A stretch of 64,000 nt of DNA from Bacterioplanoides pacificum (GCF_042648445.1 NZ_JBHRYB010000025.1:1-64000); one strand, 5' to 3'. Counted from the stretch's first letter, positions 16,239 to 26,797 are shown. Notes: a model not told the origin generated them from the sequence alone. A program made the numbers and translations.

Positions 16239-17333
16239 ATGAAAAACCGTGTATTGCGCGCCGTCCTGGCCAGCGCTCTGATGTTCAGCGGTGTGTCTGC
16301 AGCACAGCAGGAACTGCATATTTATAACTGGTCGGATTATATTGCCGAAGATACCCTGGCCAACTTTGAAAAAGCCAGCGGCATTAAAGTGACTTACGAC
16401 GTCTATGATTCCGACGAAGTGCTGGAAGCCAAAATGCTCACCGGCCGCACCGGCTACGATCTGGTATTTCCCACTGCGCGGCCGTTTGCCGCCCGGGGGG
16501 TGCAGGCAAAACTGTATCAGGCGTACGATAAAAGCCAGCTGCCTGGCTACCACAATCTGAATCCGGTCATCCTGAAATCACTCGCAGACCTCGACCCCGG
16601 CAATCAGTTTATGGTGCCTTATATGTGGGGCACCTCCGGTATCGCCTATAACGTCGACAAGGTCAAAGCCATTTTAGGCGACGATATGCCACTCGACAGC
16701 TGGCGCTTAGTGTTTGATCCGGAAATCACCGCACGGCTGGCCGGTTGTGGTATCGCGCTGATCGACGAAGCCACCGAAGTGTTTGTCGCCGCCCGCTTGT
16801 ATCTGGGTAAAGACACCAATGATTTCAGCAAAACAGCCATCAAAGAAGCCGCCGCCGTGGTCAGCCAGGTGCGCGACGACATCCGTTATTTCCACAGTTC
16901 ACAAACCATTAACGACATCGCCAACGGCGATATTTGTGTTGCCCACGGTTATTCCGGCGATATGTTGCAGGCCCAGGCCCGGGCGCAGGAATCCGGCAAC
17001 GGCGTTAAGGTGCAATACGTGATTCCGCGCGAAGGTGCGGTGCTGTGGACCGATGTGGCAGTCATTCCGGCCGATGCCCCCAATCCACAGGCCGCCCATC
17101 AGTTTGTTAATTACCTGCTGCAGCCGCAGGTGATTGCCGATATCAGTAATTATGTCGCCTACGCCAACGCCAACCAGGCGGCCACGCCTCTGGTCGACGA
17201 TGCCATCCGTAACCATCCGGGTATCTACCCGCCGGCCACAACCCAGCAACGACTGGTGGTATTAAAAGCACCGTCACACCGTGAAGCGCGTAATATGACG
17301 CGCAGCTGGACCCGGGTTAAAACCGGCAAATAA
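16239..17333 (+). CDS. potF: Polyamine ABC transporter, periplasmic substrate-binding protein (PotF/SpuD-like)
   Basis: 364 residues with a signal peptide (MKNRVLRAVLASALMFSGVSA). The mature start ELHIYNWSDYIAEDTLANFE is typical of the putrescine/spermidine binders PotF, SpuD and SpuE, and WSDY supplies polyamine-contacting residues in that family. Full length. It is the first gene of a four-gene transporter operon with potG, potH and potI. Ligand preference (putrescine or spermidine) cannot be decided from the sequence by eye. Confidence 0.92.
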   Translation: MKNRVLRAVLASALMFSGVSAAQQELHIYNWSDYIAEDTLANFEKASGIKVTYDVYDSDEVLEAKMLTGRTGYDLVFPTARPFAARGVQAKLYQAYDKSQLPGYHNLNPVILKSLADLDPGNQFMVPYMWGTSGIAYNVDKVKAILGDDMPLDSWRLVFDPEITARLAGCGIALIDEATEVFVAARLYLGKDTNDFSKTAIKEAAAVVSQVRDDIRYFHSSQTINDIANGDICVAHGYSGDMLQAQARAQESGNGVKVQYVIPREGAVLWTDVAVIPADAPNPQAAHQFVNYLLQPQVIADISNYVAYANANQAATPLVDDAIRNHPGIYPPATTQQRLVVLKAPSHREARNMTRSWTRVKTGK

Positions 17334-17362
17334 TCTTCACCTCTGTCTGAGCCCAACGAGTT

Positions 17363-18490
17363 ATGACCACCACCCCTTCAGCGGCAGCGCTAACGCTGCC
17401 GGAGGAACAGCCGATTGTCCGGATCGACAAGCTGACGAAAACCTTTGGCACCACCTACGCCGTGGATGACATCAGCCTGACGATCAACAAGGGTGAGTTC
17501 TTTTCCCTGCTGGGCGCATCCGGTTGTGGTAAATCCACTCTGCTGCGTATGTTGGCCGGCTTTGAAACCCCCAGCAGCGGCCGCATCCTGATCGATGGTC
17601 AGGACGTTACCGCCGTGCCGCCTTATCTGCGGCCGGTGAATATGATGTTCCAGAACTACGCATTATTTCCCCATATGAGCGTGGCGCAGAACATTGCTTA
17701 CGGTTTAAAGCAGGAAAAAATGCCGCGCGCAGCCATCCGCGAACGGGTGCAGGAAATGCTGGCACTGGTGCAGATTGAGGCATTAGCCAGCCGCAAACCC
17801 GACCAGCTGTCCGGTGGTCAGCGCCAGCGGGTTGCTCTGGCCCGGGCACTGGCCAAACACCCGAAAATTCTGCTGCTCGACGAACCACTCGGAGCACTGG
17901 ATAAAAAACTGCGCGAACAGACCCAGTTTGAACTGGTGAATATTCAGGAGCGCCTCGGCATCACCTTTATCGTGGTCACCCACGATCAGGAAGAAGCCAT
18001 GACCATGTCATCGCGCATTGCACTGATGCGTGATGGCCGCATTGAGCAGGTCGATAATCCGCGCCGTATGTACGAATTCCCGGCCAGCCGTTACGCCGCC
18101 GGTTTTATTGGTTCGGTCAATTTATTTAACGGCCAGGTCATCAGCCACGATGACGACCTGGTACAGATCCAGTGCGAACAGGCCGGCTGTGAATTACAGG
18201 TTCACCACAGCCAGCCACTGACACCGGGGATGGACGTCACCGTCGCAATCCGGCCGGAAAAAATCACCGTGCGCCAGCAACACCAGAACGAAGCCAACAG
18301 CACGCAGGGGATTATTCAGGAAATTGCCTATTTAGGCGACGTGTCGATTTATCACGTCGAGCTGGCCAGCGGTCAGCGATTGCAGTTTACCCAGCCGAAT
18401 ATTCAGGCGCTGGCAGAACAACCGCTCACCTGGGGGCAACAGGTGGCGATCCACTGGAGCGCCTTTTCCTGCGGTGTATTAACCCAATGA
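17363..18490 (+). CDS. potG: Polyamine ABC transporter ATP-binding protein (PotG-like)
   Basis: 375 residues. Walker A GASGCGKST (about residue 52), signature LSGGQRQRVALARAL, Walker B ILLLDEPLGALD and H-loop VTHDQEEA, followed by a C-terminal TOBE domain (from about 265). It energises polyamine uptake with potF, potH and potI. The gap after potF is 29 bp, and the stop overlaps the potH start by 4 bp. Confidence 0.93.
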   Translation: MTTTPSAAALTLPEEQPIVRIDKLTKTFGTTYAVDDISLTINKGEFFSLLGASGCGKSTLLRMLAGFETPSSGRILIDGQDVTAVPPYLRPVNMMFQNYALFPHMSVAQNIAYGLKQEKMPRAAIRERVQEMLALVQIEALASRKPDQLSGGQRQRVALARALAKHPKILLLDEPLGALDKKLREQTQFELVNIQERLGITFIVVTHDQEEAMTMSSRIALMRDGRIEQVDNPRRMYEFPASRYAAGFIGSVNLFNGQVISHDDDLVQIQCEQAGCELQVHHSQPLTPGMDVTVAIRPEKITVRQQHQNEANSTQGIIQEIAYLGDVSIYHVELASGQRLQFTQPNIQALAEQPLTWGQQVAIHWSAFSCGVLTQ

Positions 18491-19404
18491 GCCGGCTGCG
18501 TCGTTTATTGCCAGGCGTTGCCGGCCACAACCTGATCACCGCCATTCCCTGGTTCTGGCTGGCGCTGTTTTTTTTATTGCCGTTTTTATTTGTGCTGAAA
18601 ATCAGCCTGTCGGAAGCGGCGCTGGCACAGCCGCCGTTTCTCGACTGGATTCAGGAGGTTGAGGATGGCCTGGTTACCATCCAGCTGAATTTCGGCAACT
18701 ATTTATTGTTAATCGAAGACGACCTGTATCTGGCAGCGTTCTGGGGCTCATTTGAAATTGCCGTGATCTCCACCCTGCTGTGTATCCTGCTGGGTTACCC
18801 GATGGCCTACGCCATCGCCCGGGCGCCGCAACACTGGCGTCTGCCGTTGCTGATGCTGGTGATTCTGCCGTTCTGGACCTCTTTTTTATTACGGGTATAC
18901 GCCTGGATCGGCATTCTGAAAAATAACGGCCTGGTTAACCAGCTGTTATTAACGCTGGGCATTATTGACCAGCCACTGACCCTGCTGCACACCCCCGTCG
19001 CCGTTTATATCGGTGTGGTATACAGCTACCTGCCGTTTTTTGTGTTACCGCTGTACGCCACACTGACCCGGCTCGATACCACTTTATTACAGGCCGCCGC
19101 CGACCTGGGCGCCCGGCCGTGGAAACAGTTTTTAACCATCACCCTGCCACAATCACTGCCCGGCGTGATTGCCGGCGGCATGCTGGTTTTTATTCCGGTG
19201 ATGGGCGAGTTTGTGATTCCCGATTTATTGGGCGGCCCGGATACCCTGATGATTGGCAAACTGATGTGGACCGAGTTTTTCAGTAATAAAGACTGGCCAC
19301 TGGCGTCTGCGCTGGCATCGGTGTTATTGCTGGTGCTGATTCTGCCGTTTGTGCTGATGCGCCATTACGAACAAAAAGCCAGCCGCCAGGCGCAGGAGTC
19401 GTAA
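18487..19404 (+). CDS. potH: Polyamine ABC transporter permease (PotH-like)
   Basis: 305-residue inner-membrane permease with six predicted helices. It carries the EAA-type loop AADLGARPWKQFLTITLPQSLPG (about residue 205) that contacts the ATPase. The ATGA overlap with potG indicates translational coupling. The N-terminus is FWLALFFLLPFLFVLKISLS, the usual PotH/PotB type. Confidence 0.92.
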   Translation: MSRLRRLLPGVAGHNLITAIPWFWLALFFLLPFLFVLKISLSEAALAQPPFLDWIQEVEDGLVTIQLNFGNYLLLIEDDLYLAAFWGSFEIAVISTLLCILLGYPMAYAIARAPQHWRLPLLMLVILPFWTSFLLRVYAWIGILKNNGLVNQLLLTLGIIDQPLTLLHTPVAVYIGVVYSYLPFFVLPLYATLTRLDTTLLQAAADLGARPWKQFLTITLPQSLPGVIAGGMLVFIPVMGEFVIPDLLGGPDTLMIGKLMWTEFFSNKDWPLASALASVLLLVLILPFVLMRHYEQKASRQAQES

Positions 19405-19405
19405 C

Positions 19406-20218
19406 ATGTTTAAACGTCATCCGTTTGCCACCACCGGCCTGCTGTTGGGACTGGCTTTTTTATACCTGCCGATTATCAGCCTGGTGGTGTATTCCTTTAA
19501 CGAAAGCCGGCTGGTGACCGTCTGGGGTGGCTTCAGCAGCAAATGGTACAGCGCCCTGCTGGATAACAAACCACTGCTCAGCGCCGCCTGGCTGAGTATT
19601 AAAATCGCCGCGCTTAACGCCTGCCTGGCGGTGCTGCTGGGCACCCTGGCGGCACTGGCGCTGGTACGTTTCAGCGGCCGCCGCGGGCACAAATCACTGG
19701 CTATCATGTCGGCCGCACCGCTGGTGATTCCGGAAATTATGATCGGCCTGTCGCTGTTATTGTTATTCGTCAGCATGGAACGGTTAATCGGCTGGCCCGC
19801 CGGCCGTGGCCAGCTGACCATATTGCTGGCCCATGTCACCTTTTCCATGGCCTATGTCACCGTGATTGTACAAAGCCGTTTAAACCATATGGACCGCTCA
19901 CTGGAAGAAGCCGCCCTCGACCTCGGAGCCCGGCCGGTAACGGTGTTTTTCACCATCACCCTGCCGATGATTGCCCCGGCACTGGCAGCCGGCTGGTTGC
20001 TGGCCTTTACCCTGTCGATGGACGATCTGGTGGTCGCCAGTTTTGTTTCCGGCCCCGGTGCCACCACCTTGCCGATGGTGATCTATTCCAGCGTGCGGTT
20101 AGGCATCAGCCCACAGATCAACGCCCTGGCCAGCATTATTATTCTGCTGGTAGCGTTGGCCGTACTGATCACCGGGCTGTTGTTGTACCGCCGCCAGCGA
20201 CAATCGCCCCATCCCTGA
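19406..20218 (+). CDS. potI: Polyamine ABC transporter permease (PotI-like)
   Basis: 270-residue permease with six predicted helices and the EAA loop EAALDLGARPVTVFFTITLP (about 168). Family segments YLPIISLVVYSFNESR and FTLSMDDLVVASFVSGPG are present. It starts one base after potH and ends the operon. No obvious terminator hairpin follows before glnE, so some read-through is possible. Confidence 0.92.
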   Translation: MFKRHPFATTGLLLGLAFLYLPIISLVVYSFNESRLVTVWGGFSSKWYSALLDNKPLLSAAWLSIKIAALNACLAVLLGTLAALALVRFSGRRGHKSLAIMSAAPLVIPEIMIGLSLLLLFVSMERLIGWPAGRGQLTILLAHVTFSMAYVTVIVQSRLNHMDRSLEEAALDLGARPVTVFFTITLPMIAPALAAGWLLAFTLSMDDLVVASFVSGPGATTLPMVIYSSVRLGISPQINALASIIILLVALAVLITGLLLYRRQRQSPHP

Positions 20219-20289
20219 TCCGCATCTATGCAAAAGCGCGGCTAACCGTTTAAATAGAAGGCAAATTTCCAACCGAGTGACCCTGCGTT

Positions 20290-23190
20290 ATGTTGCCTTC
20301 TGTGTTATCTGATTTATGGCAAAACCAGCAATCCCAGCTGACCGATATCGGTGAGCGCTTTGGCCTCGACTGGCCGGCGTTATGGCAACAGCTGTCGCCG
20401 ACACAACAACAACAGGCACAAAAAGTACTGACGTTAAGTTCGTTTGTGGTCGACGCCCTGCCAAAAGAGGCGACGTTTTTTCAGCACCACCTGAGCAGCG
20501 ACGCCATTTGCCAGCCACTGCCACGCAGCACCATCAGCGCCTGGCTGGATGAGTTGAGCCAGCAGGCCAGCAGCGAAGACGACTGGCACGCGGCATTACG
20601 TAAACTGCGCCGCCGTGCCATGGTGCATATTATCTGGCGTGATCTGTTACGCCTGGCGTCGACGCTGGAAACCACCCGGGCGTTATCCGATCTGGCCGAC
20701 GAATGTGTAGCGCGCTCCATTACCTTTCTCAGCACCGTGCTGCAGCAGCGTCATGGCCGCCCTATCGGCCGTCAGTCGCAACAGGAACAACAGCTGCATG
20801 TATTAGGCATGGGCAAACTGGGCGCTTACGAACTGAACCTCAGCTCCGATATCGACCTGATTTTCAGCTACCCGGAAAGTGGCGACACCAGCGGCCCGAA
20901 AGTGATCAGTAATCAGGAATATTTTATTAAGCTTGGCCAGAAGCTGATTCTGGCGCTGGATAAAACCACCATTGACGGTTTTGTTTTCCGCACCGATATG
21001 CGGTTGCGCCCTTACGGCCAGAGTGGCCCGCTGGTAATGAATTTTGCCTCGCTGGAAGAATATTATCAGGACCAGGGCCGCGACTGGGAACGTTACGCCA
21101 TGGTCAAAGCGCGGGTGATGACCGGCGAAGACAATCCGGCGGCACAGGAACTGTTAAAAATATTACGGCCCTTTACCTATCGCGCCTATATCGACTTTAG
21201 CGCCTTTGAATCGTTACGCTCCATGAAAGCCATGATCAATGCCGAGGTGCGTCGCCGCGGGCTGGAAATGAACGTTAAACTCGGTCAGGGCGGTATCCGC
21301 GAAGTCGAGTTTATCGTGCAGGCGTTCCAGTTAATCCGTGGTGGCCAGGACGAACAATTACAAACCCGCGAACTGGTAAAAGTGCTGGATATTCTCGCCG
21401 GCGACGGTTATTTACCGGCCGGCGCCTGCGATGAATTAAAACAGGCGTATTTATTTCTGCGTAACAGCGAACACGCCATCCAGGCACTCAATGACGAACA
21501 AACCCAGCAACTGCCGGACGATGCGGTGGATCAGGCACGCATCGCCTGGGCCATGGGCTGTGATCACTGGCATGAGTATCTGACCTTACTGGAACAACAC
21601 CGCGACAACGTAAAATACCACTTTGCCCAGATAGTCGCCGGCGATGACGATGAACCCGGCAACGAACAGGAAGAACACGCCTGGATCGATTTATGGCACG
21701 GCGAATTACACGGCCAGGCAGAACAGGAATTTTTAAATCAATACCCCTGCAGCCGCTCGGATGCGGTACAGCAGCGGCTGGAAAAATTCCGCGACTCCAA
21801 AGCCGTGGCCATGATGCAACAGATTGGCCGCGAACGGCTCGACGCCTTAATGCCGTTATTACTGAAAGAATTATGGCAACATAATAATCCGGTCGACACC
21901 CTGGAGCGTATTATTCCGCTGCTGGAAGCGGTGTTACGCCGTACCGCCTACCTGGTGTTATTAAAAGAAAACCCTCAGGCGTTAACCCAGCTGATTAAAT
22001 TGTGTGGCGCCTCGGTTTGGGTAGCAGAATATATTACCCAGACGCCATTATTACTGGACGAATTATTAGTCCCGGAAAGCCTCTACCGTTTGCCACAAAA
22101 AAGTGAACTGGCCGAAGAACTCGATTTACGTTTGTTACGCATCGACGAAGACGATCTGGAACAACAAATGGAGCAGCTGCGCCAGTTTGCCCGGGCGCAT
22201 AAATTACGCGCAGCGGCCTGCGAAGTAATGGAAGCCTTGCCGCTGATGAAGGTCAGCGATTACCTCACCTACCTGGCCGAAGTGGTGGTGAATAAAGTGA
22301 TGTGGTTATCCTGGCAACAAATGGTGGCCAAATACGGTTACCCGACGAACGCCGAAAAAGAAGCCGTTACTGAGCCGGAATTTGCCGTCATTGGTTATGG
22401 CAAAGTCGGTGGCCTGGAACTGAGTTACAGCTCAGACCTCGACCTGGTGTTTTTACATAACGCCTGCAGTAATCGTTACACCAACGGCGAACGCAGCCAG
22501 GACAACGGCGTATTTTATACCCGCATGGGACAACGCATGATTCACATCATGACCACCCAGACCCGCTCTGGCGATTTATACGAAGTGGATATGCGGCTGC
22601 GGCCTTCAGGCAACTCCGGCATGATTGTCGCGTCGATGAAAGCCTTTGCCGAATACCAGCAAAAACACGCCTGGACCTGGGAACATCAGGCACTGGTGCG
22701 GGCCCGCGCAATTTGTGGTGCCGCCCATACCATCGATGAATTCAGTCATATCCGCGCCGATATTCTCGCCCGCCCGCGCGAGCAGCAAACGCTGCAACAA
22801 GAGGTGCGGGATATGCGCCAGAAAATGCGTGAACACCTGGGTGAAGATCATAAAAATGCCGGCAGTTACCACCTCAAACAGGATCAGGGTGGCATCGTCG
22901 ATATTGAATTTCTGGTGCAGTACGGTGTGCTGGCCAATGCCAGACAACGACCGGAGCTGCTGACCTATACCGATAACATGCGCATTCTCGACAGCTTTGC
23001 CACCAGCGGCCTGATGTCGCAGGCGGATGTGGAACAGCTACAGACAACCTATCTGAATTACCGTGCTGAATCGCATCGCCGGGCGTTACAGAAAGAAAAA
23101 CTGGTGCTCAACAGCGAGGCCCGGCAACAACTGGATATCGACCGGCAAAAAGCCGAGGTAGTACGGTTATGGCAACAGTGGCTGGAATAA
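20290..23190 (+). CDS. glnE: Bifunctional glutamine synthetase adenylyltransferase/adenylyl-removing enzyme
   Basis: Controls glutamine synthetase activity by adding or removing AMP in response to P-II and glutamine. 966 residues with two nucleotidyltransferase domains, each having the G-x(9)-DxD-type site: LGMGKLGAYELNLSSDIDL in the N-terminal half (deadenylylase, about 180) and IGYGKVGGLELSYSSDLDL in the C-terminal half (adenylylase, about 700). Length is full. The partner glnK is encoded at 53815-54153, so both ends of the GlnE/P-II circuit are in the window. Confidence 0.96.
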   Translation: MLPSVLSDLWQNQQSQLTDIGERFGLDWPALWQQLSPTQQQQAQKVLTLSSFVVDALPKEATFFQHHLSSDAICQPLPRSTISAWLDELSQQASSEDDWHAALRKLRRRAMVHIIWRDLLRLASTLETTRALSDLADECVARSITFLSTVLQQRHGRPIGRQSQQEQQLHVLGMGKLGAYELNLSSDIDLIFSYPESGDTSGPKVISNQEYFIKLGQKLILALDKTTIDGFVFRTDMRLRPYGQSGPLVMNFASLEEYYQDQGRDWERYAMVKARVMTGEDNPAAQELLKILRPFTYRAYIDFSAFESLRSMKAMINAEVRRRGLEMNVKLGQGGIREVEFIVQAFQLIRGGQDEQLQTRELVKVLDILAGDGYLPAGACDELKQAYLFLRNSEHAIQALNDEQTQQLPDDAVDQARIAWAMGCDHWHEYLTLLEQHRDNVKYHFAQIVAGDDDEPGNEQEEHAWIDLWHGELHGQAEQEFLNQYPCSRSDAVQQRLEKFRDSKAVAMMQQIGRERLDALMPLLLKELWQHNNPVDTLERIIPLLEAVLRRTAYLVLLKENPQALTQLIKLCGASVWVAEYITQTPLLLDELLVPESLYRLPQKSELAEELDLRLLRIDEDDLEQQMEQLRQFARAHKLRAAACEVMEALPLMKVSDYLTYLAEVVVNKVMWLSWQQMVAKYGYPTNAEKEAVTEPEFAVIGYGKVGGLELSYSSDLDLVFLHNACSNRYTNGERSQDNGVFYTRMGQRMIHIMTTQTRSGDLYEVDMRLRPSGNSGMIVASMKAFAEYQQKHAWTWEHQALVRARAICGAAHTIDEFSHIRADILARPREQQTLQQEVRDMRQKMREHLGEDHKNAGSYHLKQDQGGIVDIEFLVQYGVLANARQRPELLTYTDNMRILDSFATSGLMSQADVEQLQTTYLNYRAESHRRALQKEKLVLNSEARQQLDIDRQKAEVVRLWQQWLE

Positions 23191-23713
23191 TCCGGCCAAA
23201 ACGCTTACCAAATACCGGCCCGGTGCTGTCGGAATCTGACCGAAAAGTACAAAATCCGGCCTGCGCCTAAAGAAGTACAAGCCAAGCGGCAAAAAATGAG
23301 CGATAATCCCGGCTCCAGAAATTCAGACAACCAGCGTTTCCGTCTCGACAGACGCCGGTGACCGTGTAGATATCGAATTTATGGTGCACGACGAGCTGTT
23401 GCTTTCGCCACAGCCGTCTGATGAGCAGACTCAGGCAGCCGCCACTCAGGTTGCCGGGAGCCATCACTCAAGCCGGGCTGATCCGTTCACAAGACCAACA
23501 GCCCTCCAGGAAACCGACCTGGCCTGTCAGCGCTGCAACCACCGGCGCGCACTATAAAATAACAGCCGTCGCCAAACCGGCAGGTTTGATCCGGCTCAGA
23601 TTTTTCACACATGTACGTCACCCGCCTGCGGAACGAGCAACAGTATAACGCTGAGAACTATCAGTGAGTCGGAAGCCGGGCTCAGGCTTCCATACCAAAG
23701 GTTAGGAATAGCA
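23191..23713. other. Gene-free region between glnE and ilvE
   Basis: 523 bp. No open frame has believable composition, start and ribosome site. I see no clear repeat of the families found elsewhere, and no tRNA or riboswitch I can recognise. The right end carries the ilvE ribosome site (TAGGAATAGCA). It may hold the ilvE promoter and leader or eroded former coding DNA. Confidence 0.5.
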
Positions 23714-24709
23714 ATGGCCGCATTTGGAACAGTTTTCATGCCGAAAATGGCACTGGCAACTTTTGAAAACAACTCCTGGACAGCTTCAGGTATCGTCCCG
23801 TCCGATAAGTTAGAATTCCATCCGGGTGCTCATGTCTTACATTACTCAAGCACCTGTTTTGAAGGCTTAAAAGCGTTTAAACACGCCGATGGCAGCGTCA
23901 ATGTTTTCCGTATGGATGCCAACATTAATCGCATGGCGCAGAGCAGTGAATTATTAAATCTGCCCGCCATCGATAAAGATCAGCTGGGTCAGATGATTAA
24001 AGACGTGGTCGCGCTGTACGCCGACGATGTGCCGCTGCCACCCGGCTCTATGTATATCCGCCCGACTCATATCGGCACTGAGCCGGCGATCGGTAAAGCC
24101 GCGGCGCCGACCGAATCATCGTTGTTATATGTATTGTTGTCGCCAGTGGGTGATTATTTTGCCAGCGGAGCCAAGCCGTTACGCCTGCTGCTGGAAGAAG
24201 ACGGCATGCGTTGTGCCCCACACATGGGCATGATTAAAAGCGGGGGCAATTACGCCAGTGCTCTGGGCCCGATTCTGCAGGCCCGTAAAGAACACGACGC
24301 CGACCAGATTCTGTTCTGCCCGAACGGCGACGTCCAGGAAACCGGTGCCGCAAACTTTATCCTGATCGACGGTAACGAAATCATCACCAAAGCGTTAGAC
24401 AGCACGTTCCTGCACGGCGTTACCCGCGATTCGATTTTAACCATCGCCCGCGATGCCGGCATGACCGTCAGCGAACGTGATTTCAGCGTTGATGAACTGA
24501 TCGAACGGGCTAAAAAGCCGGGTACTGAAGCGGCACTGTCGGGTACCGCAGCGGTATTAACGTCGGTTGGCACTCTGATTCACCAGGGTCAGGAATTTAC
24601 CGTCGGTTCTGGTGAAGCCGGTGAAACCACCCAGAAGCTGCGCCAGATGCTGAACGATATTCAGTGGGGCAAAGCGGAAGATAAATTCGGCTGGTTAACC
24701 AAAGTTTAA
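23714..24709 (+). CDS. ilvE: Branched-chain amino acid aminotransferase
   Basis: PLP class IV aminotransferase for the last step of Leu, Ile and Val synthesis. 331 residues with HYSSTCFEGLKAF near residue 44, the PLP lysine in MIKSGGNYASALGPI (about 176) and the phosphate-binding LSGTAAVLTSVG (about 276). The overall pattern is that of the IlvE subgroup shared with eukaryotic BCATs rather than the E. coli type. A strong terminator follows. Confidence 0.95.
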   Translation: MAAFGTVFMPKMALATFENNSWTASGIVPSDKLEFHPGAHVLHYSSTCFEGLKAFKHADGSVNVFRMDANINRMAQSSELLNLPAIDKDQLGQMIKDVVALYADDVPLPPGSMYIRPTHIGTEPAIGKAAAPTESSLLYVLLSPVGDYFASGAKPLRLLLEEDGMRCAPHMGMIKSGGNYASALGPILQARKEHDADQILFCPNGDVQETGAANFILIDGNEIITKALDSTFLHGVTRDSILTIARDAGMTVSERDFSVDELIERAKKPGTEAALSGTAAVLTSVGTLIHQGQEFTVGSGEAGETTQKLRQMLNDIQWGKAEDKFGWLTKV

Positions 24710-24757
24710 TCGTTACTCTTTGTTAACAGACTGACCCACAGGTTATGTAACCTGTGT

Positions 24758-24797
24758 AAAAAAACCGCCAGGCCAGCCATGCCATGGCGGTTTTTTT
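24758..24797 (+). terminator. Rho-independent terminator after ilvE
   Basis: AAAAAAACCGCCA pairs with TGGCGGTTTTTTT (24785-24797), giving a stem flanked by A and T tracts, so it may work in both directions. A smaller perfect palindrome, CACAGGTT-ATGT-AACCTGTG, lies just before it at 24737-24756. Confidence 0.9.
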
Positions 24798-24946
24798 ATA
24801 ACTGAATGTTTAGATTTAAAGCTCTGTTATTTCAGACTCTGCTTTCCCTTTCCTCTTCCCACTATCGTGTATTCACGTATTAACACTTCGTGTCGTTAAA
24901 AACAGACTAAGCTGAAAAAACGGCCGGAAATGTTGTGAGAAAATGT

Positions 24947-26797
24947 ATGAAAAATCTGAGTATTCGCAAAAAGCTGATGCTGGCAGTTGGCGGCACCATT
25001 CTTGTTTTATTAGCACTCAGCAGTGCTTTCAGTTATCAGCAGGCGCGCGCCAGCCTGGCGGGCGAAATCAGTGAACGTATCCGCGTCACCGGTGAAAAAA
25101 CCGCTACCTTTGTCAGCCACTGGCTGAAAACCAAAAGCACTGTGGTTGCCGCCGCTGTCAACTCGCTGAACACCAATCTGTCGGCGGGTGATATCGTTAC
25201 TCAGGGTCAGCGCGGCGGTAATTTTTTATTCCTGTACCTGGGTACCCAGCAAGGCGAGATGACCATGCGCCCGGACGAGGAACTGCCCGCCGATTATGAC
25301 CCGCGCATCCGGCCCTGGTATAAACAGGCACGCCAACAGGGCAAACAGATTGTGACCGCGCCGTATGTTGACGCCAGCACTGGTGAACTGGTGATTACCT
25401 TTGCCCAGCCCACCGATAACGGTGTGTTAGCCGGCGATGTGGCATTGACGGCGGTAGTCAATCAGGTACTGGATATCGACCTCGGCGAACACGGTTATGC
25501 CGCCCTGCTCGATGCCAAACAACAATTTATGGTGCACCCGGATAAAGCGCTGATCGGCAAACCCATCAGCCAGTTTTTGTCCGCTGCCCAGCTGCAGCCC
25601 GGTGCTATCGTGACCGCCGATTTTAATCAGCACCACAGCCTGCTCGGCCTGTATCCGATCGCCGGCAGCGACTGGCAGGTTTTATTAGTAACGCCGGAAA
25701 AAGAAGCCTATGCCAGCCTGGCGGCATTGCGCTGGTCCAGCTGGGTCACCGGTATCCTGACCATTGTGATTGTCACCCTGATCAGTGGTGTGATTATTTC
25801 CCGCTTACTGAAACCGCTGGCTAACCTCGGCGTGGTGATGTCAGATATCGCCCAGGGTGAAGCCGATCTGACCAAACGGCTGGAAGTGGAACAAAACGAT
25901 GAAATTGGCGCTCTGAGCCATTCGTTTAACGTCTTTGTGGGCTCCATTCATGAGCTGGTATCGCAGAGTATGGATTCATCACGGGAACTGGATACGTTAT
26001 CCAGCTCGGCGCGTAATAATGCCGAAGAAAATAATCAGGCGGTACAATTGCAACAGAGCGAAATCAGCCAGGTGGCCGTGGCCGTCAACGAATTATCATC
26101 CACCTCATCAGAAGTGGCTTCCAACGCTTCCGATACCGCGGGTGCCGCCCAGAACGCCACCGAAGAAGGTCAGTCGGGCATTACCAATGCCGAAGAAAAT
26201 AAACGCCGTATGGGCCGCCTCACCAGCCAGATTGATGATGCCACCGGCGTCATCACCCAGCTGGATGAACAGGCACAACAAATCACCGGCATTTTAGCCA
26301 CCATTCAGGGCATTGCTGAACAAACCAACCTGCTGGCACTGAATGCCGCCATCGAAGCCGCCCGCGCCGGTGAACAGGGCCGTGGGTTTGCGGTGGTTGC
26401 CGATGAGGTCCGCACCCTGTCGCAACGCACTCACGAAGCGACCGGCGAGATTCAGGAGATGATCGACAACCTGAAGCAACACAGCCAGAGTGCGGTGAAT
26501 ATCATGCAGACCAGTAAAAACCTGACCGATGAAACCGCCGACAGTGCTGCCGAAGTCAGCCAGAGCCTGGCGGTGATTGCCGGAGCGCTGGGGGATATTT
26601 CCGAACGTTCACAAAACATTGCCAATGCCTCGCGCGAGCAACACGCCGCAACTGAAGAAATCAGCCGTATTGCCACCGCCATTCAGTCGGCTTCCGATGA
26701 TCTGGCCGGCAACGTCGCTGAGGCTATGAATCAGTCCGGTCAGTTGCACAGCCTGAGCACCACCATCGCCGGCAACCTGTCGCGCTTTCGGGTGTAA
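24947..26797 (+). CDS. Methyl-accepting chemotaxis protein (dCache-type sensor)
   Basis: 616 residues. N-terminal transmembrane helix (about 10-30), periplasmic double-Cache-like sensor (about 35-275) with the hallmark DPRIRPWYKQA and VTAPYVDASTGELVITFA, a second helix (about 280-300), HAMP, then the cytoplasmic signalling domain. The conserved hairpin tip is IAEQTNLLALNAAIEAARAGEQGRGFAVVADEVR, written here only to locate it at about residues 455-488. dCache receptors of this pattern often bind amino acids or other small organics; the ligand is unknown. An in-frame GTG lies 12 bases upstream. Confidence 0.95.
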   Translation: MKNLSIRKKLMLAVGGTILVLLALSSAFSYQQARASLAGEISERIRVTGEKTATFVSHWLKTKSTVVAAAVNSLNTNLSAGDIVTQGQRGGNFLFLYLGTQQGEMTMRPDEELPADYDPRIRPWYKQARQQGKQIVTAPYVDASTGELVITFAQPTDNGVLAGDVALTAVVNQVLDIDLGEHGYAALLDAKQQFMVHPDKALIGKPISQFLSAAQLQPGAIVTADFNQHHSLLGLYPIAGSDWQVLLVTPEKEAYASLAALRWSSWVTGILTIVIVTLISGVIISRLLKPLANLGVVMSDIAQGEADLTKRLEVEQNDEIGALSHSFNVFVGSIHELVSQSMDSSRELDTLSSSARNNAEENNQAVQLQQSEISQVAVAVNELSSTSSEVASNASDTAGAAQNATEEGQSGITNAEENKRRMGRLTSQIDDATGVITQLDEQAQQITGILATIQGIAEQTNLLALNAAIEAARAGEQGRGFAVVADEVRTLSQRTHEATGEIQEMIDNLKQHSQSAVNIMQTSKNLTDETADSAAEVSQSLAVIAGALGDISERSQNIANASREQHAATEEISRIATAIQSASDDLAGNVAEAMNQSGQLHSLSTTIAGNLSRFRV

